From Veillonella sp. KGMB01456 (lineage in GTDB: Bacteria; Bacillota; Negativicutes; Veillonellales; Veillonellaceae), in assembly GCF_023051165.1 (NCBI RefSeq), contig NZ_JALKIG010000023.1, positions 1 to 35,125 of the forward strand: a DNA stretch of 35,125 nucleotides, written 5' to 3'. The notes beneath the pieces are model-generated. The model did no database searches, was not told the DNA's origin, and saw only the letters and a program-made list of their open reading frames with translations. Shown piece after piece: positions 15,806-23,566 of this stretch; within the stretch, counting starts at the first letter, position 1, and each line of letters starts with the position of its first letter. Position numbers and translations under genes: made by a program.

Positions 15806-16052
15806 TGACTATCCCAAGATTCTTCTCTACCTCTTCCAAAGTTAACCAGCCCTTCTCTTCACCGGATTTTCGACCTTTTGCCAATTCATTCATCAGGCGG
15901 AGTGTTGCCTGCACCTTTTCAAAGTCTTGTATATCAAGAATTGCATATCTGCCGCGCCCATTTTTTGTTAAAAAAACCGGGGCACCAACAGTCACATCGC
16001 GTAGTACGTCACTGTAATTTCGTAAATCGGAAATAGGTTTAATATTTGGCAT
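15798..16052 (-). CDS. Phd/YefM-family antitoxin
   Basis: This 84-aa antitoxin should bind its promoter and neutralise the RelE/ParE toxin encoded next. The Phd/YefM pattern is clear: IKPISDLRNYSDVLRDVTVGAPVFLTKNGRGRYAILDIQDFEKV forms the DNA-binding half, and the polar tail (GEEKGWLTLEEVEKNLGI) is the toxin-binding part. The frame extends to TTG at 16061, but AAAGGAG lies nine bases before ATG at 16052, so ATG is used. The pair stands alone between rph and the deacetylase gene. Confidence 0.9.
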   Translation of the reverse strand: MPNIKPISDLRNYSDVLRDVTVGAPVFLTKNGRGRYAILDIQDFEKVQATLRLMNELAKGRKSGEEKGWLTLEEVEKNLGIVNE

Positions 16053-16075
16053 ATTGCTCAACTCCTTTCACTCAT

Positions 16076-16105
16076 AGTATATCTCAAATTTGCCGTAAAA
16101 TTCAA
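16076..16105 (-). promoter_or_regulatory. Promoter of the toxin-antitoxin operon
   Basis: On the minus strand TTGAAT (16100-16105), an 18-base spacer and TATACT (16076-16081) precede the antitoxin ATG by about 24 bases. The antitoxin is expected to repress here. Confidence 0.5.
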
Positions 16106-16213
16106 CATCAGTTTTTACAGCAATTATTCTATATCGACTGCAAAATTGCTTTTTTTCACAGAGAGATATTTTCGCAAAACGATAAGGCAATATTTTTATC
16201 AAAATATTATATC

Positions 16214-17539
16214 CTATATTTCTTCCTGTACGTCCTTCATAGGATCCACTACCACATAACGGTCCGCGTTACCGGCTTTTTTAGCCGCCAAGGTTGCGTC
16301 ATAAGCATCTCTGCGACATTCGTCATCGGCCTGCCAAGGAATGAACGTAGCATACACATGTTGGGAACCGAATGGGCCGCCATCGCTACGAGAATCAATG
16401 CTCATATACCCCACCTTGTCCGGATAGAGGCGGATTTTTTCATCACGGTATTCGGAAATGCCCGTTTCATCATAATAAATCTGACGGCGATCTTGCCAAA
16501 AATCTCCTAAACCCAAGAGCGCATCCACTTGCATTTCGTGGCGGCGATGCCACTGGTCGGCCCATTTTCTGATAATATCATCAATACGGCGCGTCACATC
16601 GGGACGTTGGCGATTTGTATCTTCGTCAAAAGCCGGTTCCACTACCTGACTGTAATCAAGGCCTGCCATGGAAAGGACAATACCCGTATTTACATACGGT
16701 AACGCTTCTTGCACCGAATAACCGCCTTCGAGGACGGCAATATCGGCTTTTAAAATATCCGTAAGTCGCGCATAGCCTTTAGCGGTGACCATCATGTTCG
16801 CCAGGGGATCACTGAAATGATTGTCCTGACCGGCTGAGTTAATAACAATATCCGGTTTAAAATCATTGAGCATCGGCATTACCAAGTTCTGTAACACTTT
16901 AAGCATCCCTTCATCGCCCGTGCCCGGCGGGAGCGGAATATTTACGGTTGCACCGACCGCTTGAGGCCCACCATATTCATACATAAACCCGGTACCCGGA
17001 TATAAGGTGCGCCCGTCTTGATGGAAGGAGATAAATAAAGTATCCGGATCGTGGTAAAAAATATCCTGTGTCCCATCACCATGATGAACATCTGTATCCA
17101 CGATGGCAATGCGGCGCACGCCGTAATGGCGGCGCAAATAAGCAATCATAATGGCTTCCACATTGACCGTACAGAAACCGCGAATGCCGTGCACCATTTT
17201 CATAGCGTGGTGTCCCGGTGGGCGCACCAGCGAAAAAGCCCGTGTCACTTCACCGCGCATAACTGCTTCCGCCGCGGCAATGGCGCCGCCAACCGATACA
17301 CGATGTGCTTCAGTCACCCATTTTTTCAAAGAAGGGGCTCCCACATGGACCCGTTCTATATCCTGCCACGAAGCTAGTAACGGATTATATTCACGAATAG
17401 CCGGATGTTCCAAAAGGCCTTCTTCCAACAGTTGATCTCGCGTATATAGCAAGCGTTCTTGCCGTTCCGGATGGGTCGGCGAAATTTTCCAGTCAAAGGC
17501 CGGGAAAAATACGAGGCCCAAAGTATTCTTATTGTACAT
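16214..17539 (-). CDS. Histone-deacetylase-family (AcuC/class II HDAC-like) deacetylase
   Basis: This 441-aa zinc amidohydrolase of the arginase/deacetylase fold would remove acetyl groups from a small molecule, polyamine or protein lysine. The active site is complete: RPPGHHAM near residue 108, VDTDVHHGDGTQDIFYHDPDTLFISFHQD near 150, SAGQDNHFSDPLANM near 235 with the third metal Asp, and LEGGYS near 275. The last ~100 residues extend beyond the usual ~340-aa core. GGGGGTGA lies seven bases before ATG at 17539; an upstream in-frame GTG at 17545 is less likely. It overlaps the end of the hydantoinase-family gene by 11 bases, so the two are translationally coupled and probably act in one pathway. 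Polyamine deacetylation is one possibility given speD in the region (inference). Confidence 0.88.
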   Translation of the reverse strand: MYNKNTLGLVFFPAFDWKISPTHPERQERLLYTRDQLLEEGLLEHPAIREYNPLLASWQDIERVHVGAPSLKKWVTEAHRVSVGGAIAAAEAVMRGEVTRAFSLVRPPGHHAMKMVHGIRGFCTVNVEAIMIAYLRRHYGVRRIAIVDTDVHHGDGTQDIFYHDPDTLFISFHQDGRTLYPGTGFMYEYGGPQAVGATVNIPLPPGTGDEGMLKVLQNLVMPMLNDFKPDIVINSAGQDNHFSDPLANMMVTAKGYARLTDILKADIAVLEGGYSVQEALPYVNTGIVLSMAGLDYSQVVEPAFDEDTNRQRPDVTRRIDDIIRKWADQWHRRHEMQVDALLGLGDFWQDRRQIYYDETGISEYRDEKIRLYPDKVGYMSIDSRSDGGPFGSQHVYATFIPWQADDECRRDAYDATLAAKKAGNADRYVVVDPMKDVQEEI

Positions 17540-19298
17540 ATTCACTCACCCCCGGTTCCAATTGAGCTTTCACGGTAATTAAACGATGCATAGACTGCCA
17601 ACCTTCAATAATCGGCACGTCTTCTACCGAAATAATATGTCCTGACGGCGCATTCGTAAGACCTAAGTCGCCTGCCGCCTTTTGCAAATAGTCTAACGCT
17701 AACGACTCGGCTTGCGCCGCGGTCTGTACCGATCTTTGTTTTTCGTGAATGCCCAGTTCCGGTACTACCAAAATACCTTTAGCCGTATCTACATGTACCG
17801 TAAGCATCAAAGTTTCACGGGCCACCGCGGCACCAACCGCATTGGCTACCGGTGCATTCTGCGGAATCTGAACCGGCAAGGCTAAGCGTTCACTTACAAA
17901 TGGGGCCAGCGTTACAGCTGTACCGCCTACGGCCACCAGTTTTTCCGGTTTAAAAATCTTCGGTTCTACAATATCGCGCACCACATAAATAGGCAGTTTA
18001 TTTTCCCGTTGCACCGAAGCCGCTATGCCGTCGGTAATTACCGTAACAGCTGCCGCTACAATGTCTTTGGCAAACGCTATAACAGCATCTTTAGCTATAC
18101 CTTCAGCAGCATTGCCCGCAGCTATACCTGCATCAGCATCGTCCGCAGCTATGGCCGTATTATCTGTATCGGCAACATCTTTATCGGTCCCCGCAACATA
18201 ACCATGAGGCGCTTTTTGCAACAAATTAGCCAGTCCCTGCCAAGCCATATGCGTATCGCCATAATTAGCTTTACCCAACACAATGAGGGCGTCCCCAAGC
18301 GTTGGCACGGTGCCGCCCAATACGAGGGATGGGCCCAATCTGTCGGGACCTACGGTCAATTTACCGTTTTCATCAAAAGCAACGGCCGATTCGCCGCCGA
18401 TGCCTACGGAACTTACCGCAAAGGAGCGTACGGCGCTTGGATAATTACGTATCATCGCACCGCCGCGAGCCATCATAGGCACACCGTTTTCCCACAGCGA
18501 AATATCTGTAGTGGTCCCACCCATATCGAGGGCGACCGTCATATCTTTAGGCATAGAGCGAAGGGCCGCCATCCCCAAAACACTGGCAGCCGGTCCCGTA
18601 AAGGCCGTTTCAACAGGGCTTGCCTTCATTCGTTCTAACGGCAACGAACCACCATCGGCTTTTAATATGTATATAGGCGCCGTCAAACCATAGCGAGCCA
18701 AAGCTGCTTTAACGGCTTCACTGAAGTCTTCAAAGGTTCCCTGCACGGCACTGTTAAAATAAGCACTTACGGTACGACGCGGGAAGTTTAAGGAACCGCT
18801 TAATTCGGCACCGGCCGATACCGTTTCATAGCCGGCTGCCAATAATTCTTCTTTTAAGGTTTGTTCCAATTTTGGATTACGCACGCTGAATTTGGCCGAT
18901 ACAGCGGCTCGTGTATTTTGTTTTTCGCCGGGAATTTGGTCCAGCTCACGCTGTCTCAAAGGGGCTGCCAATGAACCGCGATGATCCGTATAACCGTTAA
19001 GTACAATTGGTGTTACCGGCAACAAGGGCCGAATATCCATGCCCGGCCCCGGAATCACATATAAATCAACCGGATCAACTTGATTCATGACGAGTGCATT
19101 CGTTACAATCGTCGTGGACAAAGTCACCCGTGTCACTTTTGTAGGCTCAATAGCAGTCGCTACACCGGCCAAAGCGGCTTCAATACCTTCCATTAAATTC
19201 GGCTTGGTGGTGCGGCATTTATGACTTTTTAAAATCCGTCCCTTATCTACGACTACGGCATCCGTAAAGGTACCGCCTACGTCAAGACCTACTAACAT
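17529..19298 (-). CDS. Hydantoinase/oxoprolinase-family (HyuA-like) ATP-dependent protein
   Basis: This 589-aa protein of the ASKHA-type hydantoinase A/5-oxoprolinase family carries MLVGLDVGGTFTDAVVVDKG at the N-terminus, LSTTIVTNALV, a second phosphate-binding motif VALDMGGTTTDISLWENG near residue 254, and VSSVGIGGESAV. Relatives are ATP-dependent amidohydrolases or carboxylase subunits. No HyuB partner gene is present, and the protein is shorter than full HyuA (~700 aa). An odd insertion at about residues 371-425, very rich in Ala, Asp and Ile (DVADTDNTAIAADDADAGIA), looks like internal low-complexity expansion. AAAGGAG precedes the ATG. The HDAC-family gene overlaps its stop. The real substrate is unknown. 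Confidence 0.85.
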   Translation of the reverse strand: MLVGLDVGGTFTDAVVVDKGRILKSHKCRTTKPNLMEGIEAALAGVATAIEPTKVTRVTLSTTIVTNALVMNQVDPVDLYVIPGPGMDIRPLLPVTPIVLNGYTDHRGSLAAPLRQRELDQIPGEKQNTRAAVSAKFSVRNPKLEQTLKEELLAAGYETVSAGAELSGSLNFPRRTVSAYFNSAVQGTFEDFSEAVKAALARYGLTAPIYILKADGGSLPLERMKASPVETAFTGPAASVLGMAALRSMPKDMTVALDMGGTTTDISLWENGVPMMARGGAMIRNYPSAVRSFAVSSVGIGGESAVAFDENGKLTVGPDRLGPSLVLGGTVPTLGDALIVLGKANYGDTHMAWQGLANLLQKAPHGYVAGTDKDVADTDNTAIAADDADAGIAAGNAAEGIAKDAVIAFAKDIVAAAVTVITDGIAASVQRENKLPIYVVRDIVEPKIFKPEKLVAVGGTAVTLAPFVSERLALPVQIPQNAPVANAVGAAVARETLMLTVHVDTAKGILVVPELGIHEKQRSVQTAAQAESLALDYLQKAAGDLGLTNAPSGHIISVEDVPIIEGWQSMHRLITVKAQLEPGVSEYVQ

Positions 19299-19445
19299 AG
19301 GAACAACTCCTTTCCCTAAGCTCCGCTATTTAATAGCAATAATACGTTAACTATATCATTGATACATCAAATATATATCTAAAAAATCAAAGAATAGTTT
19401 AGCAAAAAACTCTCTATATATAGTGTAACAAGGTTTTTAACAAAC

Positions 19446-19470
19446 AAAAAGAGGCCCTAAGGCCTCCTTT
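19446..19470 (-). terminator. Rho-independent terminator of the CofE-like operon
   Basis: GAGGCC (19451-19456) pairs with GGCCTC (19461-19466) round a four-base loop. On the minus strand the stem is followed by TTTTTGTTTG and it begins right after the stop codon at 19471-19473. Confidence 0.85.
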
Positions 19471-20124
19471 TTATTTTCGCTCCGAAATGGAGGCGAAGTT
19501 TTTAATAATAACGATTGGCGTCATCTGATCATCATTGCCAAACGGATTGTCAATCAAAATGCGCGCAATGCGTTTAGGGTCCATACCGCGGCTGTGACCG
19601 AGAACGGCAGCGCGCTTCAAATCATTAACGTCGGCTACTACGGCACCGTAACTGCCGGTGCGTTGTACAATGCGTTCCGCCACTTTATCCGCGTCTTTCG
19701 GACCATACACAATGTGTTTATCGAACGGCGGCATTGTCCCCGTAACGTCATCCGTAAGTGCAGCCGCACGGGAAATTTGGTAAAAAACGCCGTCTTTGCG
19801 GAATATTTTAGCGATGGCCCCCAAAATAAAGGCGCCAAATACCTTCCATTTACCATCAAGTTCCATTGCGGACTGCATGCCGTACACGGAGCTCATAGAG
19901 CCTTCAGCCGGTACAAAACGGCACAACAAACGAGCCTGCCAAGTAGGACGAAGCTCTTCCGGACGGGTGATGCGGCCCTGCGTAATCGCTACTACAGATT
20001 CCGCCACACATACAATATCTTCCGGCCCGATATCTTTGCCGGCATAATGCATAATTGCTTCTACAATATCATCTCGATGGGTCAGTATACGAGTATGAAC
20101 CGGTACTAATTCTAAATTTGCCAT
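19471..20124 (-). CDS. CofE-like (F420-0:gamma-glutamyl ligase family) protein
   Basis: This 217-aa protein of the F420 ligase superfamily (CofE/FbiB N-terminal type), whose founders add glutamate to coenzyme F420, shows VPVHTRILTHRDDIVEAI, VCVAESVVAITQGR, a central DDVTGTMPPFDKHIVYGPKDADKVAERI and VVADVNDLKRAAVLGHS. No F420-synthesis gene is visible, and Negativicutes are not known F420 producers, so the substrate is probably something else, perhaps another gamma-glutamyl conjugate. GGAGGTAGG precedes the ATG. It is the last gene of thioesterase-murI-unknown-cofE-like and is followed directly by a terminator. The glutamate racemase two genes upstream suggests a glutamate-related theme, which is inference. 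Confidence 0.8.
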   Translation of the reverse strand: MANLELVPVHTRILTHRDDIVEAIMHYAGKDIGPEDIVCVAESVVAITQGRITRPEELRPTWQARLLCRFVPAEGSMSSVYGMQSAMELDGKWKVFGAFILGAIAKIFRKDGVFYQISRAAALTDDVTGTMPPFDKHIVYGPKDADKVAERIVQRTGSYGAVVADVNDLKRAAVLGHSRGMDPKRIARILIDNPFGNDDQMTPIVIIKNFASISERK

Positions 20125-20137
20125 GGTTACCTACCTC

Positions 20138-20683
20138 CTACTGCCGCATAGCATGCTGTAATTCTTCAGCTGTCAAAATTAAACGATTTTTAGAAATGTG
20201 CCAATCACTGCGACCGACAACCTGGTATACAATATCAATATTCATATCAGGAAAACCTACCAAATCTTTGCGAATATTGCCCGTTTTTGCATTCAAAATA
20301 AGACGCAAGCGAACGGTGCCGCCTTTGCGCGGTTCGATGATAACAGATTTCCAATACCCATCATGACGTTCTTCCGCCGCATCGGTCGTCCACGACGTAA
20401 TGGATACCTGATCAAACTGTTCCTGCGGCAACAAATGACGTGGATATAAATCCATAATAGTACCGTTTTGACGGCCTTTATTTACGAATGGAATATCCGA
20501 TACCAAGGTTACCTGATTAAAACTGATGTCTTCTACTTCAAATTGAGTACGACGTTTAGGTAACATGACAATTTCTTCATTCCCCTGTTTCCAGGCAAAA
20601 ATGCGAAACGCCACAAATAGAACGGCAACGATGAAAACAATCGTTACGATTATGTTAACTAATGTGTAAAAATACATATCCAT
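20138..20683 (-). CDS. Membrane-anchored protein of unknown function
   Basis: I do not recognise a family for this 181-aa protein. It has one N-terminal transmembrane helix (about residues 8-28, LVNIIVTIVFIVAVLFVAF) followed by a short basic patch (RIFAWKQGNEE). The C-terminal ~140 residues are soluble and rich in beta-strand-like segments (QFEVEDISFNQVTLVSDI, TVRLRLILNAKTGNI, NIDIVYQVVGRSDWHI). No cysteine cluster or catalytic motif is evident. AAGGGAG precedes the ATG. It lies 19 bases after murI and 13 before the cofE-like gene, so it belongs to that operon. An envelope role is a guess from the anchor. Confidence 0.75.
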   Translation of the reverse strand: MDMYFYTLVNIIVTIVFIVAVLFVAFRIFAWKQGNEEIVMLPKRRTQFEVEDISFNQVTLVSDIPFVNKGRQNGTIMDLYPRHLLPQEQFDQVSITSWTTDAAEERHDGYWKSVIIEPRKGGTVRLRLILNAKTGNIRKDLVGFPDMNIDIVYQVVGRSDWHISKNRLILTAEELQHAMRQ

Positions 20684-20702
20684 ATACTGCTCCCTTATAG
20701 TT

Positions 20703-21521
20703 TTATAGTGTAATAATCCGAACGTTGAAATCTTCCGGCGGAATCAATATTGAAGTCATGCGCTCAGCCAGTTCTTTGTCTTTGGTAAAACAAATATCCA
20801 GCTTGCCTTTAGCAGACTGCGAATTCAAGAGTTGCTGCGCTTCCAATATATCTTTCACTTCCTCAGCTGTTTCATAGGCCGGGTCGATAAATGTCTTGTT
20901 GCCACCCGACATGTGCTGCATCAAATCCATCAAAAACGGAAAATGTGTACATCCCAAAACGACTGTATCGGAACCGCTCTTTATAATCGGATCCAAGTAC
21001 TGTTGCAATGATGAATGAACAATATGGTCATCCAAGTGGCCCTGCTCAATCAGGTGGGCCAAATCAGGGCAAGCCTGTTCCCATACGGCAACCGCAGGCT
21101 GTAACTCATGCGCTTCTTCAATATGTTTGTGACTATCAATAGTAGCCTTGGTAGCCATGACGGCAATCTTCTGAGTCTGACTCGTATCAATAGCGGTCCG
21201 CACACCTTTAGCCATACCTACCACCGGAAAGTCAAAGGTAGCTTGTAATTCATCCAAGGCCACCACGGAAAAGGTGTTGCACGCAACCACCGCCATCTTC
21301 ACAGGCACCTTGGCTAAAAAATGACCGATATTCATAGCAATCTGACTGATTTCTTCCTTAGGTCGATTGCCAACCGGATTATTCATATTGTCGCCAACAA
21401 AAATAAAGTCTTCATGGGGAAACATTCGTCGCAATACGGCTAATACTGTTAATCCCCCGACCCCGGAGTCAAATACTCCGATAGGTCTTTTAGAGGCCTC
21501 GGTTGCGGCTGCTTTACTCAT
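20703..21521 (-). CDS. murI: Glutamate racemase
   Basis: This 272-aa enzyme makes D-glutamate for peptidoglycan by interconverting L- and D-glutamate without cofactor. Both catalytic cysteines are visible in conserved motifs, VVACNTFSVVALDEL near residue 82 and VVLGCTHFPFLMDLM near 195, along with the N-terminal IGVFDSGVGGLTVLAVLRRMFP, FVGDNMNNPVGNRP (where many homologues have DTARxPYG) and GMAKGVRTAI. The DNMNNP variant of the loop is unusual. Length is normal. GGAGAGAAAG precedes the ATG. The frame overlaps the upstream thioesterase by eight bases, indicating co-translation. Confidence 0.94.
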   Translation of the reverse strand: MSKAAATEASKRPIGVFDSGVGGLTVLAVLRRMFPHEDFIFVGDNMNNPVGNRPKEEISQIAMNIGHFLAKVPVKMAVVACNTFSVVALDELQATFDFPVVGMAKGVRTAIDTSQTQKIAVMATKATIDSHKHIEEAHELQPAVAVWEQACPDLAHLIEQGHLDDHIVHSSLQQYLDPIIKSGSDTVVLGCTHFPFLMDLMQHMSGGNKTFIDPAYETAEEVKDILEAQQLLNSQSAKGKLDICFTKDKELAERMTSILIPPEDFNVRIITL

Positions 21522-21936
21522 GACTCTTTCTCTCCTTTATGGTGCGGATAATTGGCTCATAATAGGTATCGCTTAAACGAATTACCTTCCCCGTCGCCTT
21601 ATCGGTGAACACATTCTGCGTCTCACCGGTTGCAATCAATGCACCATCCGCTTCACGCACTATACGATACGTAAAAACACATTGAGCTCGTGTTACTTTG
21701 GTCGGCGTCACTTCAACGGTTAACACATCATCGAAGCGAGCCGGCTCCTTATATTCACAAGCCACTTTTGTAATCGGGAACACAATCCCGTTATCCATCA
21801 TATCCCACAGGGAAATGCCACAGGTTCTGAAAAATTCCACCCGGCCTAACTCAAACCATCGCAAGTGATTGGTATGGTGAGCTACTTCCATCATATCAGT
21901 TTCATAAAATCGTACCTGCAATGATGTGGTAAACAT
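21514..21936 (-). CDS. Hot-dog acyl-CoA thioesterase (YbgC/4HBT type)
   Basis: This 140-aa hot-dog-fold protein would hydrolyse acyl-CoA thioesters. The 4HBT/YbgC motif is clear at the N-terminus: VRFYETDMMEVAHHTNHLRWFELGRVEFFR. In the usual motif the catalytic Asp stands in YxDTDxxGxVyhxxY; here the corresponding acidic residue is the Asp of ETDMMEV and the downstream helix is kept. VEVTPTKVTRAQCVFTYRIV and TGETQNVFTDKATGK follow. GAGAGGTG precedes the ATG. It is the first gene of the murI operon, with an eight-base overlap into murI. The physiological thioester is unknown. Confidence 0.88.
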   Translation of the reverse strand: MFTTSLQVRFYETDMMEVAHHTNHLRWFELGRVEFFRTCGISLWDMMDNGIVFPITKVACEYKEPARFDDVLTVEVTPTKVTRAQCVFTYRIVREADGALIATGETQNVFTDKATGKVIRLSDTYYEPIIRTIKERKSHE

Positions 21937-22009
21937 ATACTTATTTCACCTCTCATTACTATAAAATAATTCACCCTTCATTGTACGCCACCAATAGGTG
22001 GCTGTCAAA

Positions 22010-22180
22010 CTATTGTAAGTGCCATGACCCAATGCCATGCACTCAGCTTGGTTAATCAAAGCAACCTATTGCAAACCACCGTGACCTAACGCAATGCACT
22101 CAACTTGGTCAATCACGGCAGCCTATTGCAGACCGCCGTGACCTAACGCAATGCAGTCGGCTTTCGTAATCGGATCATCC
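22010..22180. repeat. Three 56-57 bp tandem units at the 3' end of the MoeA-like gene
   Basis: Units start with CTATTG at 22010, 22066 and 22123. The third contains the stop codon (22123-22125) and the last 18 codons of the MoeA-like gene. The other two are diverged copies downstream of the stop, sharing blocks such as TGACC(T/C)AA-GC-ATGCA and CTTGGT-AATCA. The 57-base step equals 19 codons. Confidence 0.85.
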
Positions 22181-23112
22181 GATGCCAAACGTGGTAAAAA
22201 GACATCAAAGGCTGTCGGTTTACTGAATAAAACACCGCCCGGTAGGCCTACAAGCGGTGTGCCGTCACTCATGTAGGCTATGCATACCATGGAGCCCGGT
22301 AAAACCGGCAAGCCATATGTCACCACATGAGCCGCGCTCTTGGCAATTGCGCCCGGCGTCAAATCATCGGGATCCACACTCATGCCACCGGTACAGAAAA
22401 TAATATCCGCCCCTGCGTCTTTTACCGCTTTAATAGCGGCCATAATTTTATCCGTATCATCAATAACAATCTCATGCGCTACGATTTTCATACGAAACGG
22501 TTCCGTTCGTTCTTCAATAATCGGGCGGAACGCATCTTGAATGCGACCTCTGGCCACTTCCGAGCCGGTCGTTACAAGACCGATGCGTTTTCTCACAAAA
22601 GGTTTTACCGTAAGGAGCGGTTGACCTTGCCAAATAGCCTTAGCCTGTTCAAGTTGCACTTTAGGGAGCCACAAAGGGATGCAACGCATACCGGCTAATT
22701 TATCACCACGCTTAACCGCCGTATTAGTGAATTTGGTAACGATTGTAAGGTCACCGATACTGTTAACCGCCTGCAATCGAGCCACATCAATTTTGAGCAT
22801 CCCATCCCAGGCTGCAAACGCTTCAATTTTACCTTCACGGACATCAGATGCATAAATACTGTCATTAGCTAACAAGGCATATAATCCCACCGCTACATCT
22901 TCTTCGTGCAATGTATCGGCCAATATCGCTTCATCGCCCGGTTCCTGCACAAAAACGTGCTCCTTGCCTAATTCTAAAAAAGCCGGAATATCTTCTTCAC
23001 GAATGATGTGACCTCGACGAAACGGCGTATCTTTAACTTCGCCAATGACTATACGCGCTATATCATGACATAAAACTTGGCCGACAGCTTCCTCAACGGC
23101 TACTTTTTTCAT
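22123..23112 (-). CDS. MoeA-like molybdopterin-binding protein
   Basis: This 329-aa protein has the MoCF_biosynth (MogA/MoeA) fold in its C-terminal half: RKRIGLVTTGSEVARGRIQDAF near residue 170, DAGADIIFCTGGMSVDPDDLTPGAI near 230 and PLVGLPGGVLFSKPTAFDVFLPRL near 280. The GGMS-x-DPDD and GLPG patterns are those of molybdopterin-binding enzymes. The N-terminal half (VEEAVGQVLCHDIARI, FRRGHIIREEDIPAFLELGKEHVFV) resembles the substrate-side domain of stand-alone MoeA-like proteins, shorter than true MoeA (~400 aa). AGAGGAGG precedes the ATG. No molybdoenzyme or other moa/moe gene is nearby. A GntR/FCD regulator lies upstream. The 3' end is tandemly duplicated after the stop. Confidence 0.83.
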   Translation of the reverse strand: MKKVAVEEAVGQVLCHDIARIVIGEVKDTPFRRGHIIREEDIPAFLELGKEHVFVQEPGDEAILADTLHEEDVAVGLYALLANDSIYASDVREGKIEAFAAWDGMLKIDVARLQAVNSIGDLTIVTKFTNTAVKRGDKLAGMRCIPLWLPKVQLEQAKAIWQGQPLLTVKPFVRKRIGLVTTGSEVARGRIQDAFRPIIEERTEPFRMKIVAHEIVIDDTDKIMAAIKAVKDAGADIIFCTGGMSVDPDDLTPGAIAKSAAHVVTYGLPVLPGSMVCIAYMSDGTPLVGLPGGVLFSKPTAFDVFLPRLASDDPITKADCIALGHGGLQ

Positions 23113-23286
23113 GAAAACCTCCTCTACAAATCATATGTTACAACAAAACCCAAGCTACTTGAATCTCATCAAAACATCATCTATACGAAACTATATATTT
23201 TTAATTAAAAACAGACTCCCGTTGTCCTCCACTAAAATACTTTTATTCGTTTAACTAAGTATTTAATCTTAAATCCTTTTTAAACG

Positions 23287-23322
23287 CACAAAAGCCTCGG
23301 CATATGCCGAGGCTTTTGTGCT
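23287..23322. terminator. Perfect 36-base palindrome, probable bidirectional terminator
   Basis: GCACAAAAGCCTCGGCAT and its exact reverse complement meet at the centre, giving an 18-bp stem with A- and T-runs in the arms on both strands. It could end transcripts of the GntR gene reading leftwards; it also closes the hairpin cluster at 23342-23412. Confidence 0.75.
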
Positions 23323-23341
23323 TGAGAAAAAAGAGAGAGAG

Positions 23342-23412
23342 AACATTTGAATCACATTCAAATGTTAAGGGGCTTTGGGGGGTGCCCCGAGATATGACTC
23401 TGTGGTCATATC
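23342..23412. ncRNA. Three adjacent hairpins, possible structured RNA
   Basis: AACATTTGAAT-CAC-ATTCAAATGTT (23342-23366), GGGGC...GCCCC (23369-23388) and GATATGAC-TCTGTG-GTCATATC (23391-23412) follow one another almost without gaps, then comes the 36-base palindrome at 23287-23322 on the left. On the minus strand this reads as three stem-loops, a CTCTCTCTCTTTTTTCTC tract and a terminator-like stem. A small RNA or gntR 3' UTR element is possible; no known family is recognised. Confidence 0.4.
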
Positions 23413-23566
23413 CTGAAATGATTATAGCAAACTGTAAGAAAAAAGTAAACAGTTGTTATGCAAATTTTGCACTTTTTTCATGCAAATTTTTTAAATTTGT
23501 CTATCCGGTGCAAACTTCATCTTACAAAACGCTTTTATCAAGTTCCCAACTCCGGCATCAAAAGTC

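Noticed and set aside
15479-16052. Reading the toxin-antitoxin pair as part of a phage-defence island with 28303-34748
   Set aside because: It is 12 kb away, has normal base composition and stands among housekeeping genes; nothing links the two.
18009-18638. 209-aa plus-strand open frame
   Set aside because: It is antisense to the well-supported HyuA-like gene, lacks a ribosome site and shows no domain pattern.
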